DNA from: Candidatus Dormiibacterota bacterium
Lineage (GTDB): Bacteria > Chloroflexota > Dormibacteria > Aeolococcales > Aeolococcaceae
Direction of reading: 5' to 3'
Assembly (NCBI GenBank): GCA_955651875.1
Contig: CATPAP010000209.1
Span: forward strand, 1-16,900
Length of the DNA: 16,900 nucleotides
Made by a program: the position numbers and the translations under genes. The notes under the pieces are model-generated. The model was not told the origin of the DNA. It searched no databases and worked only from the letters and a program-made list of their open reading frames with translations. Positions 1-5,920 of this stretch are shown here, piece after piece. Numbering within the stretch: the first letter of the stretch is position 1; every line of letters begins with the position of its first letter.

Positions 1-2283
1 GAAGTAGCACGTCTTGCCGGCACTGGGGCTGCTCCGGGTGCCGGGCAGGAAGAAGTCGCCGGTGTCTCCCGTGCCGACCTCGACGACGTCCTTGGGGATG
101 CTGTACCAGTCTGCCTTCGTGCCGGCCAGCGCTGCCTCGATGTCCCTGTGCCAGATCGGCGCCGCACCGGTGATACCCGACGAGTTGTCGAGGTGCCCGC
201 ACGCGTTGTTGAGCGGCTTGAGGCCGTAGTGCGCGAGATCGGCCGGGCTGAACGGGTCGTTGACGGTCATGCCGCTGTAGAGGACGCGCCCGTGGTTGAT
301 GGCGTTGGCCATGGCGGGACGGTCGGCGTTCCTCAGGCACGACGGGTAGGGGTTGCCCACCCACACCGTGCTCACGAAATCCGGCGTCCATCCCACCGTC
401 CAGTTGTCGACGAAGAACTCGGCGGTCCCGGTCTTGGCGCTGACCTTGCGATCGGGAAGCCAGAGGTCGCCGTGCGCTCCGAAGTCCATCGCGCGGTTGG
501 CGTCGTTGCTGGTGATCTCGTTGATGATGAAGGCGACGTTCTCGGGCACGACGCGCCGCGCGCTGGCGTCGGGGTTGAGCGTGAAGAAGGTCTTGCCCGT
601 GCCGCGGTCGACGATGTGGTCGACCGGAGAGGGGTCGTGGTGCACGCCGAGGTCAGCGATGGTGGCGGCGCCGTCAGCGAGCTCCAGGGGGGTGACGGGG
701 AAGCCGCCGAGCGTGGCCGAGTAACAGGTCGCGCAGGGCCGGTCGCCGCCGGGTCCCGCGTTGGCGTACGAGCCGATGCCGGCGGCGATCTCGAGGTTGG
801 TGATGTAGGGGATGCCGACCGCGGCCTCCACCTTGACTGCGGGGACGTTGAGTGAGTTGCCGAAGCACGTCTTGACCACGCACGTGCCGTGCCAGCGGCG
901 GTCGTAGTTGAGCGGCGAGTAGGTCGGCTGGCCCGGGCCGGGGGCGAGGTGCACGGGCGCGTCGACGATCGGCGTGGTCATCGTGAACAGGTGCGAGGCG
1001 ATCGCCGCCGAGTACGTGAAGAGCTTGATCGTCGACCCGGGGCTGCGCGTGTTCAACGCCATGTTGGTCTGGCCGACATCGGGATCGCCGTAGTCCCAGG
1101 CCCCGACGAGGGCCAGCACCTTGCCCGTCTTGGGATCGATGTTGACGATGGCGCCGTCCCTGGCGTTGTGCTGGTTGCGGATCGCCGCGATGCCGTTGTG
1201 CAGGGCGGTCTCGGCGGCGACCTGCTTGGTGGGGTCGATGGTGGTGTAGATGTCCCAGCCACCGGGGTTGATGTAGTTGGAACCGAAGTTGACGTTGAGC
1301 CAGCGCTGCACGTAGTCGCGCACGTCGGGGTAGGGGTTGGGGGTGCTCTCGCTCCAGTCGTGGAAGCCGAGCTTCTCGGCGAACGCCGCGTTGGCCTGCT
1401 TCTGGGTGATGTCGCCGTTGCTCACCATCGCGTCGAGGACCTCGCGCTGGCGCGCCTTGGCGTCAGGGTTGACCGTGGTCGAGGCGTCGTGGATGACCGG
1501 GTTGAGCGCAGACGGCGACTGCGGCAGGCCGGCGAGCATCGCCGACTCCGCGAGGTCGAGATCCTTGGCGGACTTGAAGAAGTACAGCTCGGCGGCGGTC
1601 TCGATGCCGATCGCGTGGTTCCCGTAGGGCACGCGATTGAGGTACATCTCGAGGATCTGGTCCTTGGTGAAGTTGGACTCGAGCTCGTTGCCGAGGACGA
1701 TCTCCTTGACCTTGTAGTCGATCGACCTCTGTGGGCTGTTGAAGAAGCTGATCTTGGCGAGCTGTTCGGTGATCGTCGACGCGCCCTGGGTGGTGCCGGT
1801 GTGGCGGAGGTTGTCCCAGCCTGCCTTGATGAGCCGGGGCAGGTCCCACGATCCCTCGGTGTAGAAGTGGCGGTCCTCGACGTCGATGGTGGCCAGGCGC
1901 GTGTACAGCGAGATGTTGTCGAGGCTGGCGTGAAGGTGGCGGACGCCGGAGTCGTTGAAGACCGCGATCAGGTTGCCCTTGCTGTCGAACACATGGCTGT
2001 CGAGCGGCGGCTCCATGGCAGCAACGGTCTGCGCGTCGGGGAGCTGCGATCGGTAGGACGCGTAGGCGACGAAGACGGCGGCGACGAGACCGCCGGCCAG
2101 CGAACCGAGGACAGCCATGGCGATCAGCGCGATGCGCAGGCGGTGGCTTCGGCGCGGCCGGCGCAGGCTGGCCCGGCGGCGCCGCTGAACCGGCTCCGTG
2201 GCGCTGCGGGGCCGCACCGGCGTTGGCGGGCGCGCGGACACGTTGCCGCGGCTGCGGCCGTGTCGTGGAGAGCTCGAGTGCAC
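1..2283 (-). CDS. Class A penicillin-binding protein (transglycosylase/transpeptidase), C-terminus cut by window edge
   Basis: Bifunctional peptidoglycan synthase: an N-terminal GT51 domain polymerises lipid II and a C-terminal domain cross-links the stem peptides outside the membrane. The frame is open from GTG at 2283 to base 1 (761 codons, no stop), so the C-terminus lies beyond the left edge. An Arg-rich cytoplasmic tail (residues 1-50) precedes one membrane segment (about 51-77). GT51 motifs are EDRHF (136-140), GASTITEQ (167-174) and a region ending NRVPYG (216-221). Transpeptidase motifs are STIK (417-420, nucleophile Ser417), SLN (477-479) and KTGT (617-620), so the active site looks complete. 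The GTG start is chosen because GAGGA lies 5 nt upstream; the in-frame ATG at 2118 would fall inside the membrane segment. A 51-aa membrane protein lies 60 nt upstream in the same orientation. The family assignment is secure; the exact PBP subclass is not. Confidence 0.93.
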   Translation of the reverse strand, partial: MHSSSPRHGRSRGNVSARPPTPVRPRSATEPVQRRRRASLRRPRRSHRLRIALIAMAVLGSLAGGLVAAVFVAYASYRSQLPDAQTVAAMEPPLDSHVFDSKGNLIAVFNDSGVRHLHASLDNISLYTRLATIDVEDRHFYTEGSWDLPRLIKAGWDNLRHTGTTQGASTITEQLAKISFFNSPQRSIDYKVKEIVLGNELESNFTKDQILEMYLNRVPYGNHAIGIETAAELYFFKSAKDLDLAESAMLAGLPQSPSALNPVIHDASTTVNPDAKARQREVLDAMVSNGDITQKQANAAFAEKLGFHDWSESTPNPYPDVRDYVQRWLNVNFGSNYINPGGWDIYTTIDPTKQVAAETALHNGIAAIRNQHNARDGAIVNIDPKTGKVLALVGAWDYGDPDVGQTNMALNTRSPGSTIKLFTYSAAIASHLFTMTTPIVDAPVHLAPGPGQPTYSPLNYDRRWHGTCVVKTCFGNSLNVPAVKVEAAVGIPYITNLEIAAGIGSYANAGPGGDRPCATCYSATLGGFPVTPLELADGAATIADLGVHHDPSPVDHIVDRGTGKTFFTLNPDASARRVVPENVAFIINEITSNDANRAMDFGAHGDLWLPDRKVSAKTGTAEFFVDNWTVGWTPDFVSTVWVGNPYPSCLRNADRPAMANAINHGRVLYSGMTVNDPFSPADLAHYGLKPLNNACGHLDNSSGITGAAPIWHRDIEAALAGTKADWYSIPKDVVEVGTGDTGDFFLPGTRSSPSAGKTCYF

Positions 2284-2343
2284 GGAAATCCTCGTGATCG
2301 ATCGCGGTCGCGCCACTGGTGCAACGAGCCCCCGCGGGGCTGG

Positions 2344-2499
2344 TTACGCCGGCCGGAGCACCACCGCGAGGGCGTACAGGGCGATCACCACGGCCAGGAT
2401 GACCGCCCCGGTCACGACCAGGCCGAGGCCCTCCTCGATCCAGAACGGGCCGATGCGGCGCCGGTCCTTGGCCCCCTCGTCGATGGGAACGGGATGCAT
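2344..2499 (-). CDS. Small single-span membrane protein, 51 aa, unknown function
   Basis: A 51-residue open frame runs from ATG at 2499 to TAA at 2344. The first 24 or so residues are charged and hydrophilic (several Asp, Lys and Arg, then a GPFWIEEG stretch). They are followed by one strongly hydrophobic segment (residues 26-47) that ends in LRPA. Upstream there is only a weak AGG at about 10 nt, so the start is less certain than the frame. It lies 60 nt ahead of the penicillin-binding protein in the same orientation and may be co-transcribed with it. Short proteins of this shape often accompany membrane enzymes, but I do not recognise a family. Hydrophobic composition and position are the only evidence that it is real. 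Confidence 0.6.
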   Translation of the reverse strand: MHPVPIDEGAKDRRRIGPFWIEEGLGLVVTGAVILAVVIALYALAVVLRPA

Positions 2500-2665
2500 C
2501 GCCAAAAGCCTAGCAGGCCGTCCCGTCAGCGTCCCTCCGCCAATCGCGGGATTTGGGCGCCGCCGGGACGCCCTGTGGGACCCATGTCTGACGCGCTGTC
2601 ACTCCATGACGCGGCTTGGCAACGGCGGGGATCGGCCGCGCAGCCCGATGGGACAATTGCCCCCA
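2500..2665. promoter_or_regulatory. Divergent intergenic region between the PBP unit and the AAA+ ATPase
   Basis: These 166 bases separate two divergent transcription units and must carry promoters for both. I see no strong -35/-10 pair. A GACAAT hexamer at 2652-2657 is a poor -10 candidate for the rightward ATPase gene; it would start transcription almost at the ATG (2666), which would fit a nearly leaderless message. No clear Shine-Dalgarno precedes that ATG. The region is rich in GGGAC/GTCCC words but shows no convincing operator. Confidence 0.3.
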
Positions 2666-3973
2666 ATGGCTGTCTCCTTTCCCGCCCCTGCGCCCGCGAT
2701 CGCGCTGCCCCCGCAGCCGCGAACGGCTGAGGAGACCGGGCTGCCGTTCACCTTCATCTGCGACCTCGTCCTCAAGGTCCTCTACTTCAACGGCAGCATG
2801 CTGGGCCGCGACATCGCCGCCCACACCTGCCTGCCCTTCTCCATCCTCGGGGCAACCCTCAAGTTCCTCGCCGACGAGGGCCATACCAGCACCGCGGGGG
2901 TGCGGATGACCTCGCTGGCACCGGGGGAGACGATCAGCGCGGCCATGGAGCATCAGATCTCCAGCACGGGGCGCCAGAAGGCCCGGGAGCTCATGGAGCT
3001 GAACCAGTACGCGGGGCCGGCGCCTGTGCCGATCGCTGAGTACACTGCCATGGCCGAGCAGCAGGCGGTCGTCGACGGCGTGGTCAACCGCTCCCGGCTC
3101 CACGACGCCTTCAGCGACCTGGTGCTGGCCGAGAGCGTCCTCGACCACCTCGGCCCCGCGCTCAGCGCACGCGAGGCGATCTTCCTGCACGGGCCGCCCG
3201 GCAACGGCAAGACCTCGATCGCCGAGGGTGCCGCCTCGCTGATGGGGCCACCGCTCTTCGTGCCCCGCGCGCTGTACGTGCACGGCGAGGTGATCCGCTT
3301 CTTCGACCCCATCCACCACACCCCGATCGCTCGCGACCTGCCCGCGCACGACCGCCGCTGGCAGCTGGTGCAGCGCCCCGCCGTCAAGGTGGGCGGCGAG
3401 CTGACCCCCAAGATGCTCGAGCTCAGCTACGACCCGGGACTCGGCTTCTACGAGGCCTCGATGCAGCTCAAGGCCAACGGTGGCCTCTTCCTCATCGACG
3501 ACTTCGGCCGCCAGCAGAACATGCTGCCGCGCGACCTGCTCAACCGCCTCATCGTGCCGCTGGAGAAGCATGTCGACTACGCCAACATCAGCCGCGCCGG
3601 CACCACCGTGGCAGTGCCGTTCACGTGCCTGCTGATCCTCTCGACGAACCTGCGCCCGCAGAACCTCATGGACGAGGCGTTCCTGCGCCGCGTGCACTTC
3701 AAGGTGCATGTCCCCGACCCCACCGAGACTCAGTACCGCGAGATCTGGCGGCGCCGCTGCGTGATGGAGAGCCTGCGCATGGACGAGGACGTCCTCACCC
3801 GGCTCATCGAGCGCCACTACACCGCCAAGGGGCGCGCGCTGCACGGCTCGCATCCCCGTGACCTGCTCAACCACATCATCCACGCCGCCCGCTACTTCGG
3901 TCGCCCGGTGGCGATGACCGACAACCTCATGGAGTGGGCCTGCGAGACCTACTTCGTCGACGAGGACGCGTAG
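2666..3973 (+). CDS. AAA+ ATPase with N-terminal winged-helix-like region
   Basis: A 435-residue cytoplasmic P-loop ATPase with no membrane segment. Residues about 25-75 look like a small winged-helix domain. A linker (95-135) containing GPAPVP leads to the AAA+ core. Walker A is GPPGNGKT (176-183). Walker B is LFLIDD (274-279), with Asp-Asp rather than the usual Asp-Glu. Sensor 1 is STN (326-328), arginine-finger candidates are R341/R342 in FLRRVHF, and a sensor-2-like HPRDLL is at 396-401. The start is the ATG at 2666; there is no obvious ribosome binding site, and the open frame continues upstream without a better start. It stands alone, divergent from the PBP unit and 87 bp before a tRNA gene. 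The substrate is unknown; many proteins of this build are simply annotated AAA family ATPase, and I do not assign a pathway. Confidence 0.85.
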   Translation: MAVSFPAPAPAIALPPQPRTAEETGLPFTFICDLVLKVLYFNGSMLGRDIAAHTCLPFSILGATLKFLADEGHTSTAGVRMTSLAPGETISAAMEHQISSTGRQKARELMELNQYAGPAPVPIAEYTAMAEQQAVVDGVVNRSRLHDAFSDLVLAESVLDHLGPALSAREAIFLHGPPGNGKTSIAEGAASLMGPPLFVPRALYVHGEVIRFFDPIHHTPIARDLPAHDRRWQLVQRPAVKVGGELTPKMLELSYDPGLGFYEASMQLKANGGLFLIDDFGRQQNMLPRDLLNRLIVPLEKHVDYANISRAGTTVAVPFTCLLILSTNLRPQNLMDEAFLRRVHFKVHVPDPTETQYREIWRRRCVMESLRMDEDVLTRLIERHYTAKGRALHGSHPRDLLNHIIHAARYFGRPVAMTDNLMEWACETYFVDEDA

Positions 3974-3990
3974 GCGGCGCAAGCGCCGGC
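3974..3990 (+). terminator. Possible short hairpin after the ATPase stop
   Basis: Immediately after the TAG stop, CGGCGC (3975-3980) and GCGCCG (3983-3988) can pair, most realistically as a 5-bp stem with a CAAG loop. There is no T tract, so as a rho-independent terminator it is weak. Confidence 0.25.
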
Positions 3991-4033
3991 TCACCGCTGC
4001 GCTGGTGCGCGTCGCGGCCGCAAACGGCGGTCC

Positions 4034-4039
4034 TATACT
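4034..4039 (+). promoter_or_regulatory. -10-like box upstream of tRNA-Ala
   Basis: TATACT matches the sigma-70 -10 consensus at five of six positions and would place the transcript start about 15 nt before the tRNA. The region 17-18 bp upstream has no recognisable -35, so only the -10 is supported. Confidence 0.45.
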
Positions 4040-4060
4040 CGGCTCCGCCTCGCGACCCAC

Positions 4061-4136
4061 GGGGCGGTAGCTCAGCTGGGAGAGCGCTGCCCTCGCACGG
4101 CAGAGGTCGGGGGTTCGAGTCCCCCCCGCTCCACCA
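4061..4136 (+). tRNA. tRNA-Ala (anticodon CGC), CCA encoded
   Basis: A full cloverleaf can be drawn. The acceptor stem is GGGGCGG with CCGCTCC (one G-U pair). The D-arm begins GCTC. The anticodon stem CTGCC/GGCAG (4087-4091, 4099-4103) holds the loop CTCGCAC, giving anticodon CGC at 4094-4096, which reads the GCG alanine codon. The T-arm is GGGGG-TTCGAGT-CCCCC. The discriminator A is at 4133 and CCA at 4134-4136 is genomically encoded. Identity follows directly from the anticodon and from the alanine-like GGGGC acceptor. The sequence to its right has an accessory, partly decayed character, and tRNA 3' ends are common integration sites, but I found no second copy of the 3' end in the window. 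Confidence 0.97.
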
Positions 4137-4162
4137 CCGGCCTTTGAATACAGGCCGGTGGT
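4133..4162 (+). terminator. Perfect 11-bp hairpin overlapping the tRNA CCA end
   Basis: ACCACCGGCCT (4133-4143) and AGGCCGGTGGT (4152-4162) are exact reverse complements around an 8-nt loop, TTGAATAC. The 5' arm contains the tRNA discriminator base and CCA. There is no T run after it, so it is either a GC-rich terminator of unusual form or a 3' processing structure. A competing smaller hairpin, GGTGG (4157-4161) with CCACC (4165-4169), shares the 3' arm. Confidence 0.55.
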
Positions 4163-4262
4163 CTCCACCGCTCTGTCACGAGGATGTTGCTGTCGATAGT
4201 CGAGTCGGTGTCATCGATGCGAATCACAGGCTTGCTTCGCCAGGCTGGGAGGAGGACGCCAC

Positions 4263-4418
4263 GTGTACGTGTATAGGAGATTGCCCGGTGGGATCGGGCT
4301 AATTGGCACCGCGATGCTCGGCGGGGCACTCACGGCGTGCAACGCGAGCAACCAACACCCTCAATTCCAAACGCGACTTCCGCAACTCTTGACATGTTTA
4401 TGCCAATTACAACTGTAA
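4263..4418 (+). CDS. Possible short lipoprotein, 51 aa, perhaps a remnant
   Basis: A GTG at 4263 is preceded at 6 nt by a strong GGGAGGAGGA ribosome binding site (4247-4256). The product starts with basic residues and a hydrophobic stretch, and reaches a lipobox-like LTAC at about residues 24-27. This is a typical lipoprotein signal peptide, predicting export and lipid anchoring. The remaining frame is only about 24 residues and looks uninformative. A different frame (about 4352-4468) over the same DNA reads as a more protein-like Thr/Pro-rich segment ending GIIAG, so a frameshift here is plausible. The ORF overlaps the candidate promoter of the next gene. The signal peptide and ribosome binding site are seen directly; whether the gene is intact is uncertain. 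Confidence 0.35.
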   Translation: MYVYRRLPGGIGLIGTAMLGGALTACNASNQHPQFQTRLPQLLTCLCQLQL

Positions 4419-4427
4419 CTGAGGAGT
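4389..4427 (+). promoter_or_regulatory. Candidate promoter and strong ribosome binding site for the broken lipoprotein gene
   Basis: A perfect -35 hexamer, TTGACA (4389-4394), is followed after a long 19-bp spacer by TGTAAC (4414-4419), which matches four of six -10 positions. GAGGAG at 4422-4427 then sits 6 nt before ATG 4434. The stretch is clearly richer in A/T than its surroundings. Confidence 0.45.
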
Positions 4428-4433
4428 ACTGCA

Positions 4434-4873
4434 ATGGTTCGTATACACTGGGCATCATTGCAGGCTGAGCGCCAGCTTGATGGCAGCCTGTGGCGGGTCG
4501 ACATCTACCACGGCGACGCCCACCGCCGTAGCCAACATCAGCACACCCACCCCGACGATCAGCACGCCGACGCCGACCGCAACCGCCGCGGCCACCGCCG
4601 ATCTCTCGGGGTCGTGGTCGGGGACGTACAGCGGCGTCTACTCGGGCACGTTCACTCTCACCTGGCAACAGGCGCGTCGAATCTCACCGGCACCATCAAG
4701 CTCTCCTCTCCCGCCCGTAGCCTCGGCATCGCCGGGAACGTGGTGGGCAACGCCATCAAGTTCGGCGCCGTAGGCTTCGTCACCTACACGGGACGGTCTC
4801 CGGCAACATGATGTCCGGCACATACCAGGCCCCGACCGGCACCGGCAATTGGAGCGCCACCAAGGCGTCCTGA
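4434..4873 (+). pseudogene. Frameshifted secreted lipoprotein gene (Thr/Pro linker plus Gly/Ser/Thr beta-repeat domain)
   Basis: Read across three frames this is one coherent lipoprotein of about 145 residues. ATG 4434 has a GAGGAG ribosome binding site. The frame-1 segment carries LMAACGGS, a lipobox with its cysteine. A Ser/Thr/Pro linker follows, built from a 21-nt tandem duplication (4537-4557 and 4558-4578). After it comes a beta-rich domain with GSWSGTYSG and FTLTW. The next frame continues with SNLTGTIKLSS and IKFGAVG up to a TYTG. The last frame gives TVSGNMMSGTY and ends at TGA 4871-4873. Changing one G in each of the runs at 4463-4464, 4671-4672 and 4790-4792 restores a single frame. 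The domain resembles short cell-surface lipoproteins of unknown function. Breakage may be biological or a sequence error. Confidence 0.7.
4537..4578 (+). repeat. Two-copy 21-nt tandem repeat encoding a Ser/Thr/Pro linker
   Basis: Two adjacent 21-nt units, each starting ATCAGCAC and ending CCGAC plus one base, differ at four positions, all third codon bases. Each encodes ISTPTPT. It is a low-complexity linker in the lipoprotein, probably made by slippage. Confidence 0.7.
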
Positions 4874-5172
4874 GGCGATCCCCGTGTGTGCCGGCCGTTC
4901 ACGACACAGCCCCGCGTCCGGGTACGGCACGTGGGCGCTATGGGTCGAGTTGCTCGCGAGGTGCTCCTGGTGGGTCGTCACCGCCCGTGCCGCCCGTGCC
5001 CCAGGGAATGATTCATCCAACCTCTTGGGTACCGATCGAGCTGCCGTCGGGACACCCCGGCAACGTGTTCCATCTGAACTACAACGTGAAGCCGTCTGAC
5101 CGCTAGCGCGCTGGCCCTTGACTTATCCTTTCGCGCCAGATCGGCAGGCGATGGCTTCTCGGGAGCGCGCAG
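4874..5172. other. About 300-bp stretch with no recognisable gene
   Basis: I see no convincing gene here. A short frame at 5008-5106 (32 codons from ATG, ending NYNVKPSDR) has a protein-like look and might be a fragment of a decayed gene, but it has no clear family or ribosome binding site. TTGACT at 5118-5123 could be a -35 for the DUF1326 gene, but there is no good -10 at the right distance. Confidence 0.4.
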
Positions 5173-5798
5173 ATGGAACGGGTCACGACCCGGGGTGACT
5201 GGACGGTCAGCGGCAGCTACTTCGAGTCGTGCAACTGCGATGCCATCTGCCCCTGCCGCAGCGTCGGTGGGCGGCCGGGCGGCCGTTCAACGCACGGCAT
5301 CTGCCAGTTCGCGCTGTCCTGGCACCTTCGCGACGGGCACGCCGGCGATATTCCGCTGGACGGGCTCGACGTTGTGATGGCCGGCTGGTACGACGACGAC
5401 GAGCGGAATGCGCCGTGGAGGGTTGTGCTGTACGTGGACGAGCGGGCGACGGAGCCGCAGCATCGCGCCCTTGCCGACATCTTCCTGGGCCGGGCGGGCG
5501 GCACTGTGCTGACCAACTTCGCCGCCGCCATCGGTGAGGTCCACCACGTGCGCAAGGCGAGCATCGCCTTGTCGCACATCCGCCGTCGCTGGGCGATCCG
5601 GGCCGGCAACTACGTCGACGTCGCCGCGACGACACCCGTGGGTCAGCGGCTCCGATAGCGTGCGGCATTCCCGGGCTGGATCATCCGGGCGAGGAGGTGG
5701 TCGCCGACGTGCTTCGCGTCACGGACGAACCGCTCGCCTGGGACCTGCACCAGCGTTGCGGGTTCGCGACCACGTTCTCCTACAGTTCGGCGGGTTGA
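5173..5798 (+). pseudogene. DUF1326 family protein, interrupted by one frameshift
   Basis: The first frame (ATG 5173, GGGAG ribosome binding site 7 nt upstream) matches DUF1326 well. It has a cysteine cluster C20, C22, C26, C28 (CNCDAICPC), a YDDDE segment near residue 75, and the conserved FLGRAGGTVLTNFA stretch. It stops at TAG 5656-5658. The family's C-terminal hallmarks, CGIPG, HPGEEVV and CGFATTFSYSS, follow directly in the -1 frame and end at TGA 5796-5798. Inserting one G into the GGG at 5640-5642 gives a continuous protein of about 208 residues, the usual family length. DUF1326 proteins have no established biochemical role; the cysteine cluster suggests metal or redox function, which is inference. 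No functional partner is evident next to it. Confidence 0.88.
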
Positions 5799-5837
5799 GG
5801 CAGCCGCGGCCAGTTCCGATCTGCCTGGACCACCCTC

Positions 5838-5843
5838 TATAGT
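5838..5843 (+). promoter_or_regulatory. Weak -10 candidate upstream of the GMC oxidoreductase
   Basis: TATAGT matches five of six -10 bases. The best upstream partner, TTCCGA at 5814-5819 with an 18-bp spacer, is poor. It is placed well for a transcript that covers the leader ORF and the oxidoreductase. Confidence 0.35.
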
Positions 5844-5873
5844 GCGCGGCGTCATTGGCATGGGGGAGGACCA

Positions 5874-5912
5874 GTGCTGCCCATTGCTCGCCGGCTGCAC
5901 CAGCGGCGGTAG
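5874..5912 (+). CDS. Possible 12-codon leader ORF before the oxidoreductase
   Basis: The strongest ribosome binding site in this stretch, GGGGGAGGA (5862-5870), serves not the oxidoreductase frame but a GTG at 5874. That start opens a 12-residue peptide (MLPIARRLHQRR) ending at TAG 5910-5912, 8 nt before the oxidoreductase GTG at 5921. It could be a coupled leader that delivers ribosomes to the poorly preceded GTG. Alternatively it marks the original start of the oxidoreductase, thrown out of frame by an indel. Only the ribosome binding site and spacing support it. Confidence 0.3.
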   Translation: MLPIARRLHQRR

Positions 5913-5920
5913 GCGTCAGA

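Noticed and set aside
148..2730. Long rightward open frames over the first 2.7 kb
   Set aside because: They are antisense to the penicillin-binding protein, whose GT51 and transpeptidase motifs are unmistakable on the minus strand. Their translations are Val/Arg/Gly-rich and typical of high-GC shadow frames.
2510..4168. Long leftward open frame over the AAA+ ATPase and tRNA
   Set aside because: It runs antisense to Walker A and B motifs and through a tRNA gene; its composition is that of a shadow frame.
5630..5665. Programmed -1 frameshift in the DUF1326 gene
   Set aside because: No X-XXY-YYZ slippery heptamer or obvious downstream stimulatory structure is visible; a one-G indel explains it more simply.
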